This document shows positions 1-7,572 of a stretch of DNA of 30,242 bases, one piece after another. Location: the NCBI GenBank assembly GCA_964348185.1, contig CAYGBW010000148.1, positions 1 through 30,242 of the forward strand, read 5' to 3'. Each line of letters begins with the position of its first letter. Positions within the stretch are counted from its first letter, which is position 1. A model generated the notes under the pieces. The model made no database searches. It saw only the letters and a program-made list of their open reading frames with translations, and was not told the origin of the DNA. Source of the stretch: CAYGBW01 sp964348185 (GTDB lineage Bacteria > Desulfobacterota > BSN033 > WVXP01). Both the position numbers and the translations under genes were made by a program.

Positions 1-347
<347 letters not shown>

Positions 348-432
348 TAACACAGATTTAATGGCATAAGCCATGGCTGCCAACCATTCCTTACGCAATT
401 GTCTGCGCCATATTCCTGAAGGAAGACAGGTT

Positions 433-550
433 TTCCGGCGGCCATGGCGGAGGGGAAACACCCGTTACCATCCCGAACACGGAAGTTAAGCCCTCCAGCG
501 CCGATGGTACTGCCCCGGCGACGGAGTGGGAGAGTAGGTCGTTGCCGGAA
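433..550 (+). rRNA. rrf: 5S ribosomal RNA
   Basis: The stretch has conserved 5S landmarks: GGCCATGGCGGAG near the 5' end, CCCGTTACCATCCCGAACAC and GGAAGTTAAG in the middle, and GGGAGAGTAGGTCG near the 3' end. Its length of about 118 nt is normal. The terminal helix extends beyond the mature ends: 430-439 (GTTTTCCGGC) is the exact reverse complement of 544-553, so the extra pairs probably belong to a processing stem. It lies 85 nt after the 23S end in the usual 23S-5S order. I see no tRNA in the 348-432 spacer. Confidence 0.96.
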
Positions 551-556
551 AACATC

Positions 557-590
557 AAAAAGCTCCCTCTGATGGGGGCTTTTCTTGTTT
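557..590 (+). terminator. Rho-independent terminator of the rRNA operon
   Basis: AAAAGC (558-563) plus TCCC pairs with GGGG plus GCTTTT (574-583) around a six-base loop. A T-rich run (580-590) follows. It sits just after 5S, as expected for the end of an rRNA transcript. Confidence 0.85.
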
Positions 591-639
591 GGAGATTCTC
601 TGCCTCCTACGTCTAGACCCAGAGTTCGACTCAAGAATT

Positions 640-690
640 GTTGTCCGGCGTTCGTTGCGACCCCTGACGACTGACAACAGGACCCGCCGT
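640..690. repeat. Weak heptad-type inverted repeat after the rRNA operon
   Basis: GTTGTC (640-645) is the reverse complement of GACAAC (673-678). Both flanks carry loosely 7-nt-spaced GTTG and CTGA words (for example CCCCTGA then CGACTGA). It resembles the clearer 7-nt periodic elements elsewhere in the window, but it is degenerate and is listed as a weak member. Confidence 0.4.
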
Positions 691-692
691 AT

Positions 693-721
693 TTGACCTG
701 ACCGGAAGTTTAGACTATCCT
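693..721 (+). promoter_or_regulatory. Putative sigma-70 promoter of the two-component operon
   Basis: TTGACC (693-698) and TATCCT (716-721) are separated by exactly 17 nt. This predicts a start near 728, about 25 nt ahead of the kinase ATG at 754, which has AGGAG at 743-747. The -35 matches consensus at 5 of 6 bases; the -10 is weaker. Evidence is sequence match only. Confidence 0.5.
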
Positions 722-753
722 TAACGTGATCCAGAGGGAAATAGGAGATAGCC

Positions 754-2907
754 ATGAGAATCCTGGCCCTTCCTGCAGCCCTGGCATTCACCATGAACAT
801 CACCCTCTGTTTGATCGTTCTTTCCAGCAATCCAAAGAATATTGCCAACCGCCTTTTTGCATGTTTTGTCCTGGCATTTGCCACATGGAATGTCGGGGAG
901 TTTATCATGATCAACAGTGACACGCCGGGGGGCGCCATTCTCGGGGTAAAGGTCGTGTTTGCTGGGATCTCTTTCATCCCTGTTTTTTTCCTTCACTTTT
1001 CCAGTGTCTTTCCCCTGAAGCAGAACGCGTATATTGGAAGGACACCTCTGGTTCTCATCTATCTCATTCCCGTGGCGATCCTGGCAAGCTTTTACTGGTT
1101 CTTCCAAATCGATATCCATCGCCTTGAGGAATTGAGGAATGTCTTCTATTACGGGTTTCAGTTCAAGAGACCCGTCCTCTTCACGACGTTTTTTTCCATG
1201 ACGCTGATTCTTTTGGGTGTTTACATCACCTGGGGGATCCGGAACCTGCTCCGCTCTCTTCGCAGGACGAGGCTAACCCAGCAGAAGCTCCAGATTGAAT
1301 ACCTGATTTTTGGTATGGTCTCTATGGCCCTTGTGGGAAGCGCCATCAGCCTATTCAACTACCTATTCAGGCTAGGGTGGCCGGTTTTTTTTCTCGCCAG
1401 CCTCTATTCGATTCTGATTAGCCTGTTTTTCGCCTTTGCCCTGATCAAGTACCGTCTTCTCGATATTCATATCCTGATCCGGGGAGGGATTGTCTATTCC
1501 TTCCTCTCAGGTCTGGTTTTGGCCGTCTACGTTCTTTTGATCAAGAATATTGGAGAAATGATCTCACAGACTTACACCATCCGGTCCCTTCTGGTGGAAA
1601 GCGGCTTAGTCGTGGCTCTTGTTTATCTGCTAAGACCCTTTCAGAGAAGGGCTGAGGATTTTATCGACCAACTCTTCTACATGGAACGTTTTCACTATCG
1701 GAGGAAGCTCCTTGAGTTCAGCAGGAGCATCATCGACCTCCTCGAAATGAAAGAGCTTCTGGAAACGATCGGCCGCTTCGTAGCCCAAACCTTCCACGTC
1801 GACAGAATCTGCATCGTCCTCCGGGATCGGGAGACCGACGAGTACCGAACAACCTACCAGCAGAACGTTGAGAGAACGGGGTCCACACCTTGGAGCGATG
1901 AGCTGGTAAGAAGAATATTGGAGGCAGAAAAGTCTCATGAGCTGGAAGAATACCCTGCTGATGCGCAACAGGTTGGCACCAGTATCGCCCGCCTTCTGGA
2001 AGATGGCTTTCAGATCGCTGTCCCTCTGTTCATGAAGCAGAACCCCCTTGGGTTGATCCTTCTAGGCAAGAAGCTCTCCAACAAGGATTTTACTCATGAG
2101 GATCTGGAGTTTTTGGATGGCTTTGCCATCCAGATCTCCTTGGCCATTTCCCGTGGGTTGATTCATCGCGACATGGTCCTCAAAGACCGACAGATCATGC
2201 AGTCCGAAAAACTCGCGAGCCTGGGTCAGCTGGCAGCTGGGATCGCCCATGAGATTCGAAACCCCCTTGGGATCATATCGGGTTCTGCGGAGACCCTCTT
2301 GAAACAGGACGTTCCAGAAACCCGGCAAGAAATGGTGCGGTACATCATGGAAGAATCGGAACGTATCAACTCCATGATCAACAACTTTCTCAATTTTGCT
2401 CGGCCCCAAGAACCCAAGCTTCAGCGTTGCGATCTTGGGAACCTCTTGTCACGAATACTCCAGCTTATCACCCCCCAGGCTAAGAGCCGCAACGTGGAGA
2501 TCGTCAGGGAGATCCCTGATGAGCCCCTCATGGTTCGCATAGATCCCGAACAAATCCAGCAGGCCCTGATGAACATTTCCCTGAATGCTCTGGAGGCCAT
2601 GCCTCAGGGTGGGGTTTGCAGCGTGGTCCTTCTGAGGAACGGGAAGGATCGGGCGGTGATCAAATTGAGCGATACCGGTCCTGGAATTTCAGAGGAGTTT
2701 CTTCCCAAAATCTTCGATCCCTTTCTGACGACCAAGGACAAGGGGACAGGACTGGGTCTTTCCATAGCCCACAAGATTGTGGAGAACCATCATGGCACGA
2801 TCTCTGTGAGCACGAGGCCTGAAAAGGGGACCACTTTTGTGATCAATCTTCCATGTGGGTCAGGGTATGGCGATGAGCAGGAGGCGGATTCTCATAGCCG
2901 AAGATGA
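754..2907 (+). CDS. Membrane sensor histidine kinase (7TM-like, GAF, HisKA, HATPase)
   Basis: This 717-residue sensor kinase should autophosphorylate and pass phosphate to the response regulator encoded next. Residues 1-300 contain about nine hydrophobic segments (for example near 5-23, 64-86, 145-165, 185-232 and 246-295), resembling the 7TM-type sensor region of histidine kinases. A GAF-like region follows at about 320-470. The HisKA H-box is GIAHEIRNPLG with phosphoacceptor His499. The ATPase domain has an N-box around Asn611, DTGPGIS, and GTGLGLSIAHKIVE near the C terminus. The ATG at 754 has a good Shine-Dalgarno. The 3' end overlaps the regulator start by about 35 nt, so the two are translationally coupled. 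The signal sensed cannot be read from the sequence. Confidence 0.93.
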   Translation: MRILALPAALAFTMNITLCLIVLSSNPKNIANRLFACFVLAFATWNVGEFIMINSDTPGGAILGVKVVFAGISFIPVFFLHFSSVFPLKQNAYIGRTPLVLIYLIPVAILASFYWFFQIDIHRLEELRNVFYYGFQFKRPVLFTTFFSMTLILLGVYITWGIRNLLRSLRRTRLTQQKLQIEYLIFGMVSMALVGSAISLFNYLFRLGWPVFFLASLYSILISLFFAFALIKYRLLDIHILIRGGIVYSFLSGLVLAVYVLLIKNIGEMISQTYTIRSLLVESGLVVALVYLLRPFQRRAEDFIDQLFYMERFHYRRKLLEFSRSIIDLLEMKELLETIGRFVAQTFHVDRICIVLRDRETDEYRTTYQQNVERTGSTPWSDELVRRILEAEKSHELEEYPADAQQVGTSIARLLEDGFQIAVPLFMKQNPLGLILLGKKLSNKDFTHEDLEFLDGFAIQISLAISRGLIHRDMVLKDRQIMQSEKLASLGQLAAGIAHEIRNPLGIISGSAETLLKQDVPETRQEMVRYIMEESERINSMINNFLNFARPQEPKLQRCDLGNLLSRILQLITPQAKSRNVEIVREIPDEPLMVRIDPEQIQQALMNISLNALEAMPQGGVCSVVLLRNGKDRAVIKLSDTGPGISEEFLPKIFDPFLTTKDKGTGLGLSIAHKIVENHHGTISVSTRPEKGTTFVINLPCGSGYGDEQEADSHSRR

Positions 2908-4273
2908 AGCCAAGATGCGCCGAGTTCTTGAACTCAATCTCAGGGGTCGGTACGACGTTGATTTTGCGAGCAATGGTCAGGAAGCCTTGGCACTGGTCCA
3001 GGGGAAGGCGATCGATCTTGTCCTCACAGACATGAAGATGCCGGTTAAGGACGGTATTTCCCTGCTTCATGATGTGAAGAGAATCAAACCGGGTCTTCCC
3101 GTGATTCTGGTGACCGGATACGGGAGTGTCGAGACTGCGGTCAAGGCGATGAAGGAAGGGGCCTATGATTACATCGTCAAGCCGTTGAAGATGGACGAGA
3201 TTGAAATGGTCATCGAAAAGGCGCTCACCCATGCTGACCTGGTGAGGGAAAACCGTTACCTGAGGGCGGAACTAAAGCGATCTTACAGTCTCGAGAGCAT
3301 CATTTCAGTGAATCCAAAGGTTATGGAGGTTCTCGATCTGGTGAGCCAGATTGCCGATAGCAAAGCCACCGTGCTGCTGGAGGGGGAAAGTGGAACGGGC
3401 AAGGAACTTGTGGCGCGGGCGCTTCACTACACCAGTCACCGGGCGTCGGGTCCCTTTGTCGTGGTCAACTGTTCTGCCATTCCCAGAGAACTCCTCGAGA
3501 GTGAGCTTTTCGGCTACGAGAAAGGGGCGTTCACGGGAGCCTCAAGAATGAAAATCGGCAGCTTCGAAATGGCCGATGATGGCACCCTGTTTCTCGATGA
3601 GATCGGAGAAATGCCGAAGGAGTTGCAGGCCAAGATCCTCCGAGCCTTAGAGGGATACCGATTCATGAGGGTGGGTGGGGTAGAGAGCATCGAGGTCGAC
3701 ACCCGTGTGGTCACAGCGACCAACAAGAGCCTGAAAGAAGCGGTAAGAGCGGGGGCCTTCCGTGAAGATCTGTATTATCGGCTCAATGTGGTGACCCTGA
3801 GATTACCTCCCCTCCGGGAAAGGAAGGAGGACATCCCCCTATTGGTGCGCCATTTCCTCGAGAAGCACAAGGAGGAATCGAAGGGCAAGCCCTTGAAGGT
3901 GCCCGAGGAGGTCCTCTTCCTGCTCGGGCGATACGACTGGCCAGGAAATGTGAGGGAACTGGAAAACTGTGTTGTCCGGGCGATGGTTCTGGCGAAATCT
4001 GAGTCTATTCAGGTCGAGGATCTCCCTCCTGAAATCCGCGGTGGAGAGGTTTGTGTTCCCAAGGGGGATTTTCGAACCTGGAATGAGTTGAAGGCAGTTA
4101 AGAAAAGGGCCAGAGAGAGAGTAACAGAAGAGATCGAATACACCTTTGTGAAGGAGGCTCTCAGAAGGAACAGGGGAAACGTAAGCCGTAGCGCCTTGGA
4201 TATGGGGATGGACCGGAGGCAACTCCAGAACATGATCCGGAAACATGGGCTCAATCCACAGGATTATCACTGA
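2873..4273 (+). CDS. Sigma-54-dependent response regulator (NtrC/AtoC-like)
   Basis: This 466-residue bacterial enhancer-binding protein has three domains. The N-terminal receiver has acceptor Asp53 in LTDMKMP and a KP motif near residue 104. The central AAA+ domain has Walker A GESGTGKE (about 171-178), the sigma-54 contact loop GAFTGA (about 218-223) and Walker B GTLFLDE (about 237-243), plus FREDLYYRLNV. The C-terminal Fis-type helix-turn-helix includes GNVSRSALDMGMDRRQLQ. The frame is open to a GTG at 2855. I prefer ATG 2873 because AGGG at 2862-2865 is well spaced and the receiver then begins directly (MSRRRILIAEDE). It overlaps the kinase gene. A matching -24/-12 promoter lies 196 nt downstream of its stop, which suggests the adjacent radical SAM operon is a target. 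Confidence 0.94.
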   Translation: MSRRRILIAEDEAKMRRVLELNLRGRYDVDFASNGQEALALVQGKAIDLVLTDMKMPVKDGISLLHDVKRIKPGLPVILVTGYGSVETAVKAMKEGAYDYIVKPLKMDEIEMVIEKALTHADLVRENRYLRAELKRSYSLESIISVNPKVMEVLDLVSQIADSKATVLLEGESGTGKELVARALHYTSHRASGPFVVVNCSAIPRELLESELFGYEKGAFTGASRMKIGSFEMADDGTLFLDEIGEMPKELQAKILRALEGYRFMRVGGVESIEVDTRVVTATNKSLKEAVRAGAFREDLYYRLNVVTLRLPPLRERKEDIPLLVRHFLEKHKEESKGKPLKVPEEVLFLLGRYDWPGNVRELENCVVRAMVLAKSESIQVEDLPPEIRGGEVCVPKGDFRTWNELKAVKKRARERVTEEIEYTFVKEALRRNRGNVSRSALDMGMDRRQLQNMIRKHGLNPQDYH

Positions 4274-4278
4274 GCATC

Positions 4279-4376
4279 AAGTGCGAAGAATGCCGGAATA
4301 GGTGCGTTAAAACAGTTCGCACTTTCTCCACCGCCTGACGGCTCTGCTCCCAAGGTGCGACCCGTTCTTTCGCAAC
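4279..4376. promoter_or_regulatory. Cluster of GTGCGA half-sites; candidate activator-binding region
   Basis: AAGTGCGAA (4279-4287) is the exact reverse complement of TTCGCACTT (4316-4324). A second opposed pair is GTGCGA (4355-4360) and TCGCAA (4370-4375), and another half-site GGTGCG lies near 4301. The cluster starts just after the regulator stop and lies roughly 95-190 bp upstream of the -24/-12 promoter at 4469, a normal distance for an enhancer-binding protein. Binding is inferred, not shown. Confidence 0.5.
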
Positions 4377-4381
4377 TCCCT

Positions 4382-4410
4382 TTCTCCCAGACCCTTCACA
4401 GCTGGGAGAA
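4382..4410. promoter_or_regulatory. Perfect 9-bp stem-loop between regulator gene and terminator
   Basis: TTCTCCCAG (4382-4390) pairs exactly with CTGGGAGAA (4402-4410) across an 11-nt loop. No T run follows, so it is not a classical terminator. It could be a second protein-binding palindrome upstream of the sigma-54 promoter, or an mRNA 3'-end structure. Confidence 0.5.
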
Positions 4411-4427
4411 GAGGACAGTAAGTAATT

Positions 4428-4460
4428 GAAAAAAGGCCACTTTTTGTGGCCTTTTCTTTT
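4428..4460 (+). terminator. Strong Rho-independent terminator after the two-component genes
   Basis: AAAAGGCCAC (4431-4440) pairs perfectly with GTGGCCTTTT (4446-4455) around a five-T loop, and more T residues follow to 4460. It separates kinase/regulator transcription from the downstream sigma-54 promoter. Confidence 0.9.
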
Positions 4461-4468
4461 GGAACAAA

Positions 4469-4484
4469 TGGTACAGAATTTGCG
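4469..4484 (+). promoter_or_regulatory. Sigma-54 (-24/-12) promoter
   Basis: TGGTACAGAATTTGCG matches the -24/-12 consensus (TGGYAC, then five bases, then TTGC) with the required 10 nt between GG and GC. It lies directly after a terminator and downstream of a gene for a sigma-54 activator. Transcription would start near 4495, giving a leader of about 40 nt before the small protein at 4537. Confidence 0.75.
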
Positions 4485-4536
4485 GAAGGAGAAGAGGAAA
4501 CATCAAAACTTTCAAAAAAAAGGAGAGGATGTTTGC

Positions 4537-4674
4537 ATGTGGCAGGGATGGGTGACGGGGACCTTGGGAATCTGGCTGATCATTGCTTCTTTCGTCTTAA
4601 GGGGGAATGTGTTTAATGAACTAGCCGTGGGGGTCACGGTGGCCATCATGGGATTCTGGGCAGCTGCGAGATGA
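4537..4674 (+). CDS. Small two-TM membrane protein, SPW-repeat-like
   Basis: This 45-residue, Trp-rich hydrophobic protein starts MWQGWVTGTLGIWLI and ends FWAAAR. It has two predicted membrane helices (about 5-21 and 27-43) with a short polar turn (LRGNVFNE). The pattern WxxGxxGxWLIxxxFVL resembles one half of the SPW-repeat family, although the SPW tripeptide itself is not present (it reads ASF). The frame is open upstream to 4426, but that stretch overlaps the terminator and promoter. ATG 4537 has AAGGAGAGG at about 4520-4527. It is the first gene after the sigma-54 promoter and 36 nt ahead of the radical SAM gene, so the two are probably co-transcribed. Its function is unknown. Confidence 0.7.
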   Translation: MWQGWVTGTLGIWLIIASFVLRGNVFNELAVGVTVAIMGFWAAAR

Positions 4675-4710
4675 ATGTGAGTCCAAGCCCGATGAAAAGG
4701 AGGGGGGGAG

Positions 4711-6072
4711 ATGAACTTTTCAGAGCAAATCAGAGATTTTACGTCCCAACAGGCATCAAGGATGATTGTTGAACTCCTCGATCGGATCACGGACAAGCGT
4801 CTGGTCCAGTTGACCTATCTCGGGGAAAGACTGACCAATGACTGGGAGGTTCTAGGCTCCATCCGGGCGGTTCGCGGCTTGCTTCAGAGTCCGGATCACT
4901 CGACCAAGGAGCTTTTCCGGAATGTCCTCGCGTACCTGCCCAAGGAGAATCGGGTGAGGATTTTCCATACCCTTTTCAATAACGCCTGGTTTGTGGGGGG
5001 CAAAAAACGGGATTTCCATGAGCAGACTTACGGATTTCGACCGCCCTTCATCATGATCTTGAGCCCCACGTGGCGATGCAATCTGCGATGCGCCGGATGC
5101 TACACCTTGGGACAGCAACGCCATCCTGGACTCGAATACGATCTGGTCAAGAGAATTCTGAAGGAAGCCCAGGAACTGGGGATCTACTTTGTCACCATCC
5201 TTGGGGGGGAGCCCTTCGTGTATCCCCATCTTTTTCAGATGCTCGAGGAGCATCCCAACATCTTTTTCCAGGTCTACACCAATGGAACGCTTATGGATCA
5301 GGAGAAGGCCCATCGAATGGCTGAGCTCGGGAATGTGGCCGTTGTTGTGAGTTGTGAAGGGTACGAGGAGGAGACCGATCGGTGGCGAGGCAATGGCGTG
5401 TATCGAAAGCTTATGGACGCCATGGATTATCTGAGGAAGGCTCGTGTCATCCTGGGGTCGTCAGCGACCGTGACCACGCACAATGTGGAAACGGTGGCCT
5501 CTGAAGAATTCATCGATACCCTTGTCGACAAGGGTGTGGTCGCTCAGATGTATTTTCTCTATATTCCTGTCAACGGCCAAGGGGATATCAGTCTCATGGT
5601 GACTCCAGAGCAGAGAGATTTTCTGCGCCGACAAGTGTCCAAGTTCAGAAAGGAGAAGCCCCTGTTTGTGCTCGATTTCTGGAATGACGGTCCCCACGTG
5701 GAAGGGTGCATTGCTGGGGGCAGGCGGTACTTCCACATCAACGCCAATGGCGATGTGGAGCCCTGCGTCTATACCCATATTGCCGAGCACAACATCCGCG
5801 ATATCAGCCTGGCTGAAGCCCTGGATAGCAGGCTGTTCCGATGCATTCGGAACCGACAGCCTCACAATTCCAACCATCTTCGACCCTGTATGATCATAGA
5901 CAATCCCCAGATCTACAGGGAGGTTATCGAGGAATCTGGAGCCTATTTCACACATCCAGGAGCCGAGGAGGTTGTCACGGATATGGCAAAGGCTATGGAC
6001 GAATACGCGACAAGATTTGGGATCTTTGCCGACAAGATCTGGGAGCAGGAGTACCAGAACCCAGCCCATTAA
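4711..6072 (+). CDS. Radical SAM protein with C-terminal auxiliary-cluster cysteines
   Basis: This 453-residue enzyme probably uses a [4Fe-4S] cluster and S-adenosylmethionine for radical chemistry; the substrate is unknown. Residues 1-110 form a helical N-terminal extension. The radical SAM motif is CNLRCAGC, with Cys123, Cys127 and Cys130, followed by a GGEPF SAM-binding motif. In the C-terminal part Cys333, Cys352 (GDVEPC) and Cys393 (RPC) lie in a SPASM/twitch-like context (FHINANGDVEPC), suggesting a second cluster. I see fewer cysteines there than a full SPASM domain has. The ATG is preceded by AAAGGAGGGG. The gene ends at a strong terminator and begins downstream of the sigma-54 promoter, so its expression probably depends on the neighbouring kinase/regulator. 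Confidence 0.9.
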   Translation: MNFSEQIRDFTSQQASRMIVELLDRITDKRLVQLTYLGERLTNDWEVLGSIRAVRGLLQSPDHSTKELFRNVLAYLPKENRVRIFHTLFNNAWFVGGKKRDFHEQTYGFRPPFIMILSPTWRCNLRCAGCYTLGQQRHPGLEYDLVKRILKEAQELGIYFVTILGGEPFVYPHLFQMLEEHPNIFFQVYTNGTLMDQEKAHRMAELGNVAVVVSCEGYEEETDRWRGNGVYRKLMDAMDYLRKARVILGSSATVTTHNVETVASEEFIDTLVDKGVVAQMYFLYIPVNGQGDISLMVTPEQRDFLRRQVSKFRKEKPLFVLDFWNDGPHVEGCIAGGRRYFHINANGDVEPCVYTHIAEHNIRDISLAEALDSRLFRCIRNRQPHNSNHLRPCMIIDNPQIYREVIEESGAYFTHPGAEEVVTDMAKAMDEYATRFGIFADKIWEQEYQNPAH

Positions 6073-6097
6073 GAGGAACCCGTTCTGTAGGAAGGCT

Positions 6098-6130
6098 ATA
6101 CCATCCCTTTTGGGGGGTGGTATTTTTTTC
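6098..6130 (+). terminator. Rho-independent terminator after the radical SAM gene
   Basis: ATACCATCCC (6098-6107) pairs with GGGGTGGTAT (6114-6123, one T-G pair) around a six-base loop. A run of seven T residues (6123-6129) follows. It closes the short sigma-54 operon and excludes start codons of the next frame upstream of it. Confidence 0.9.
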
Positions 6131-6178
6131 CCAAGAGTTCTATGGTCGATGGGATTTTCACAAAAGGAGATAAACGTC

Positions 6179-7459
6179 ATGGGAGGGGTCCAGAAGGTTG
6201 CTGAGGGAGAAAAGGGAGGTCTCAGGGTATCAGAACCCCTCTCCTTGGGGGAGGGGCGAATGGGAATGCAAGTGCTTCTGACTCCAGCCACAGAGCTCCA
6301 GACTCGGATCGATAGATTTCAGAAGGCCCTCAGGAGAAAGGGACTGGATGGGGCGATTATTTCTCAAAATGTGGACCTATTCTACTTTTCAGGAACAACT
6401 CAGCGATCGGTTCTTTACGTTCCCCAGCAGAGTTCCCCCTTGCTGATGGTCCAGAAAAGCGTTGAGAGGGCAACGGAGGAATCACCTCTTGATCGGATCG
6501 CGCCGCTCAAAAGGGTGCAGGACATCCCGAGCGTGTTGAGAGACCATGGAATCGTTTCTCCCCGGGCCGTGGGGCTGGAGTTCGACGTTCTTCCCGTTGC
6601 CCATTTTATTCGCCTTCAGAGGGTTTTCCCGGACGTTTCCTTCTCGGACGTTTCATTCCTCATCCGTCAGTTAAGAATGGTAAAAACACCATTTGAGATC
6701 GAGCAGATTAACAGGGCAGCCGGGGTGATCCAAAAGGCTCTCTTCAAAGCCCGGGAGATCATCCAGGAGGGAGTGACAGAACTCGAAGTGGACGGCATCC
6801 TTGGAAGCTTCGCTCGGAGTCAGGGGCATCAGGGGAGGCTTCGTATGAGGGGGTGGAACCAGGAGATGTTTCACGCCCATGTCCTGTGCGGGAAAGGAGC
6901 GGCGATTCCATCCTTTACTGAGACGCCCATTGGTGGGCCAGGAACGACGCCGGCTATTGCCCAGGGGGCAGGGCACAACCCCATCAAGCGCAACGAGCCT
7001 ATTCTCGTGGATCTCGGCGTCGGGATCAACGGGTACGTGGCTGACATTACCCGTACTTTTGTGGTGGGACAGTTACCGGAGAGACTCTACGAAGGCTACC
7101 AAGTGCTTCAAGAGGTGAAGACTCTCGTCGAATCAGAGGCTCGGCCGGGCGTTCCCTGCTCGCACCTGTATCGAGAAGCGGCGAGACTGGCACAGGCCAG
7201 AGGCTTCGGGGAGTACTTCATGGGTTTTGGGGAGGGGAAGGTTCACTTCCTTGGCCATGGTCTCGGACTGGAGATTGATGAGCTCCCTGTACTCGCCAAG
7301 GGATACCCTTCACCCCTGGCTGAGGGAATGGTGTTTGCCCTGGAGCCGAAGATGGTCTTTCCAGGCAAAGGGGCGATTGGTCTGGAGGACGATTATCTGG
7401 TTACCGCTATGGGGCTCAGAAAACTGAGCCATTTTGAGGATGGGATCATCCATTTGTGA
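6179..7459 (+). CDS. M24 family metallopeptidase (Xaa-Pro dipeptidase/aminopeptidase-like)
   Basis: This is a cytosolic, two-metal creatinase-fold peptidase of 426 residues. All five expected metal ligands are visible: Asp278 (ILVDLG), Asp289 (VADITRTF), His360 (GHGLGLE), Glu389 (ALEPK) and Glu403 (GLEDDY). The N-terminal half is the usual creatinase_N-like domain (RIDRFQKALRRKGLDGAII). The frame is open upstream, but the earlier codons lie across a terminator. ATG 6179 has AAAGGAGA well placed. ATG 6260 is a real alternative: it has GGGGAGGGG just upstream and gives a more typical N terminus. Members of this family often cleave X-Pro bonds, but the substrate here is unknown. It stands alone between a terminator and the CoA-transferase genes. 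Confidence 0.88.
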   Translation: MGGVQKVAEGEKGGLRVSEPLSLGEGRMGMQVLLTPATELQTRIDRFQKALRRKGLDGAIISQNVDLFYFSGTTQRSVLYVPQQSSPLLMVQKSVERATEESPLDRIAPLKRVQDIPSVLRDHGIVSPRAVGLEFDVLPVAHFIRLQRVFPDVSFSDVSFLIRQLRMVKTPFEIEQINRAAGVIQKALFKAREIIQEGVTELEVDGILGSFARSQGHQGRLRMRGWNQEMFHAHVLCGKGAAIPSFTETPIGGPGTTPAIAQGAGHNPIKRNEPILVDLGVGINGYVADITRTFVVGQLPERLYEGYQVLQEVKTLVESEARPGVPCSHLYREAARLAQARGFGEYFMGFGEGKVHFLGHGLGLEIDELPVLAKGYPSPLAEGMVFALEPKMVFPGKGAIGLEDDYLVTAMGLRKLSHFEDGIIHL

Positions 7460-7474
7460 GTCAGAAGGAGGAGG

Positions 7475-7495
7475 CAGAAGTCAGGAGTCAGAATG
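7475..7495. repeat. Short 7-nt periodic repeat (three CAGRAGT-like units)
   Basis: CAGAAGT (7475-7481), CAGGAGT (7482-7488) and CAGAATG (7489-7495) follow each other directly after the M24 stop. This is a minimal example of the heptad-periodic elements seen in other gaps of the window. Confidence 0.5.
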
Positions 7496-7572
7496 GATGT
7501 CGAATAGAACCGGAGTAACCGACACAGGGAGTGGAGAAGGGCTATAGCGAGTGGAGTTGGAGGTCACCATCA

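Noticed and set aside
348..432. tRNA gene in the 23S-5S spacer
   Set aside because: The 85-nt spacer has small hairpins but no TTCRA arm or acceptor stem pattern. I also saw no tRNA elsewhere in the window.
5972..6178. Upstream 69-codon extension of the M24 frame
   Set aside because: It overlaps the radical SAM gene and runs through its terminator, and no Shine-Dalgarno supports a start there.
5461..6291. 276-codon open frame on the minus strand
   Set aside because: It lies opposite the radical SAM gene and crosses its terminator. The plus-strand frame has clear catalytic motifs, and the minus-strand translation shows none.
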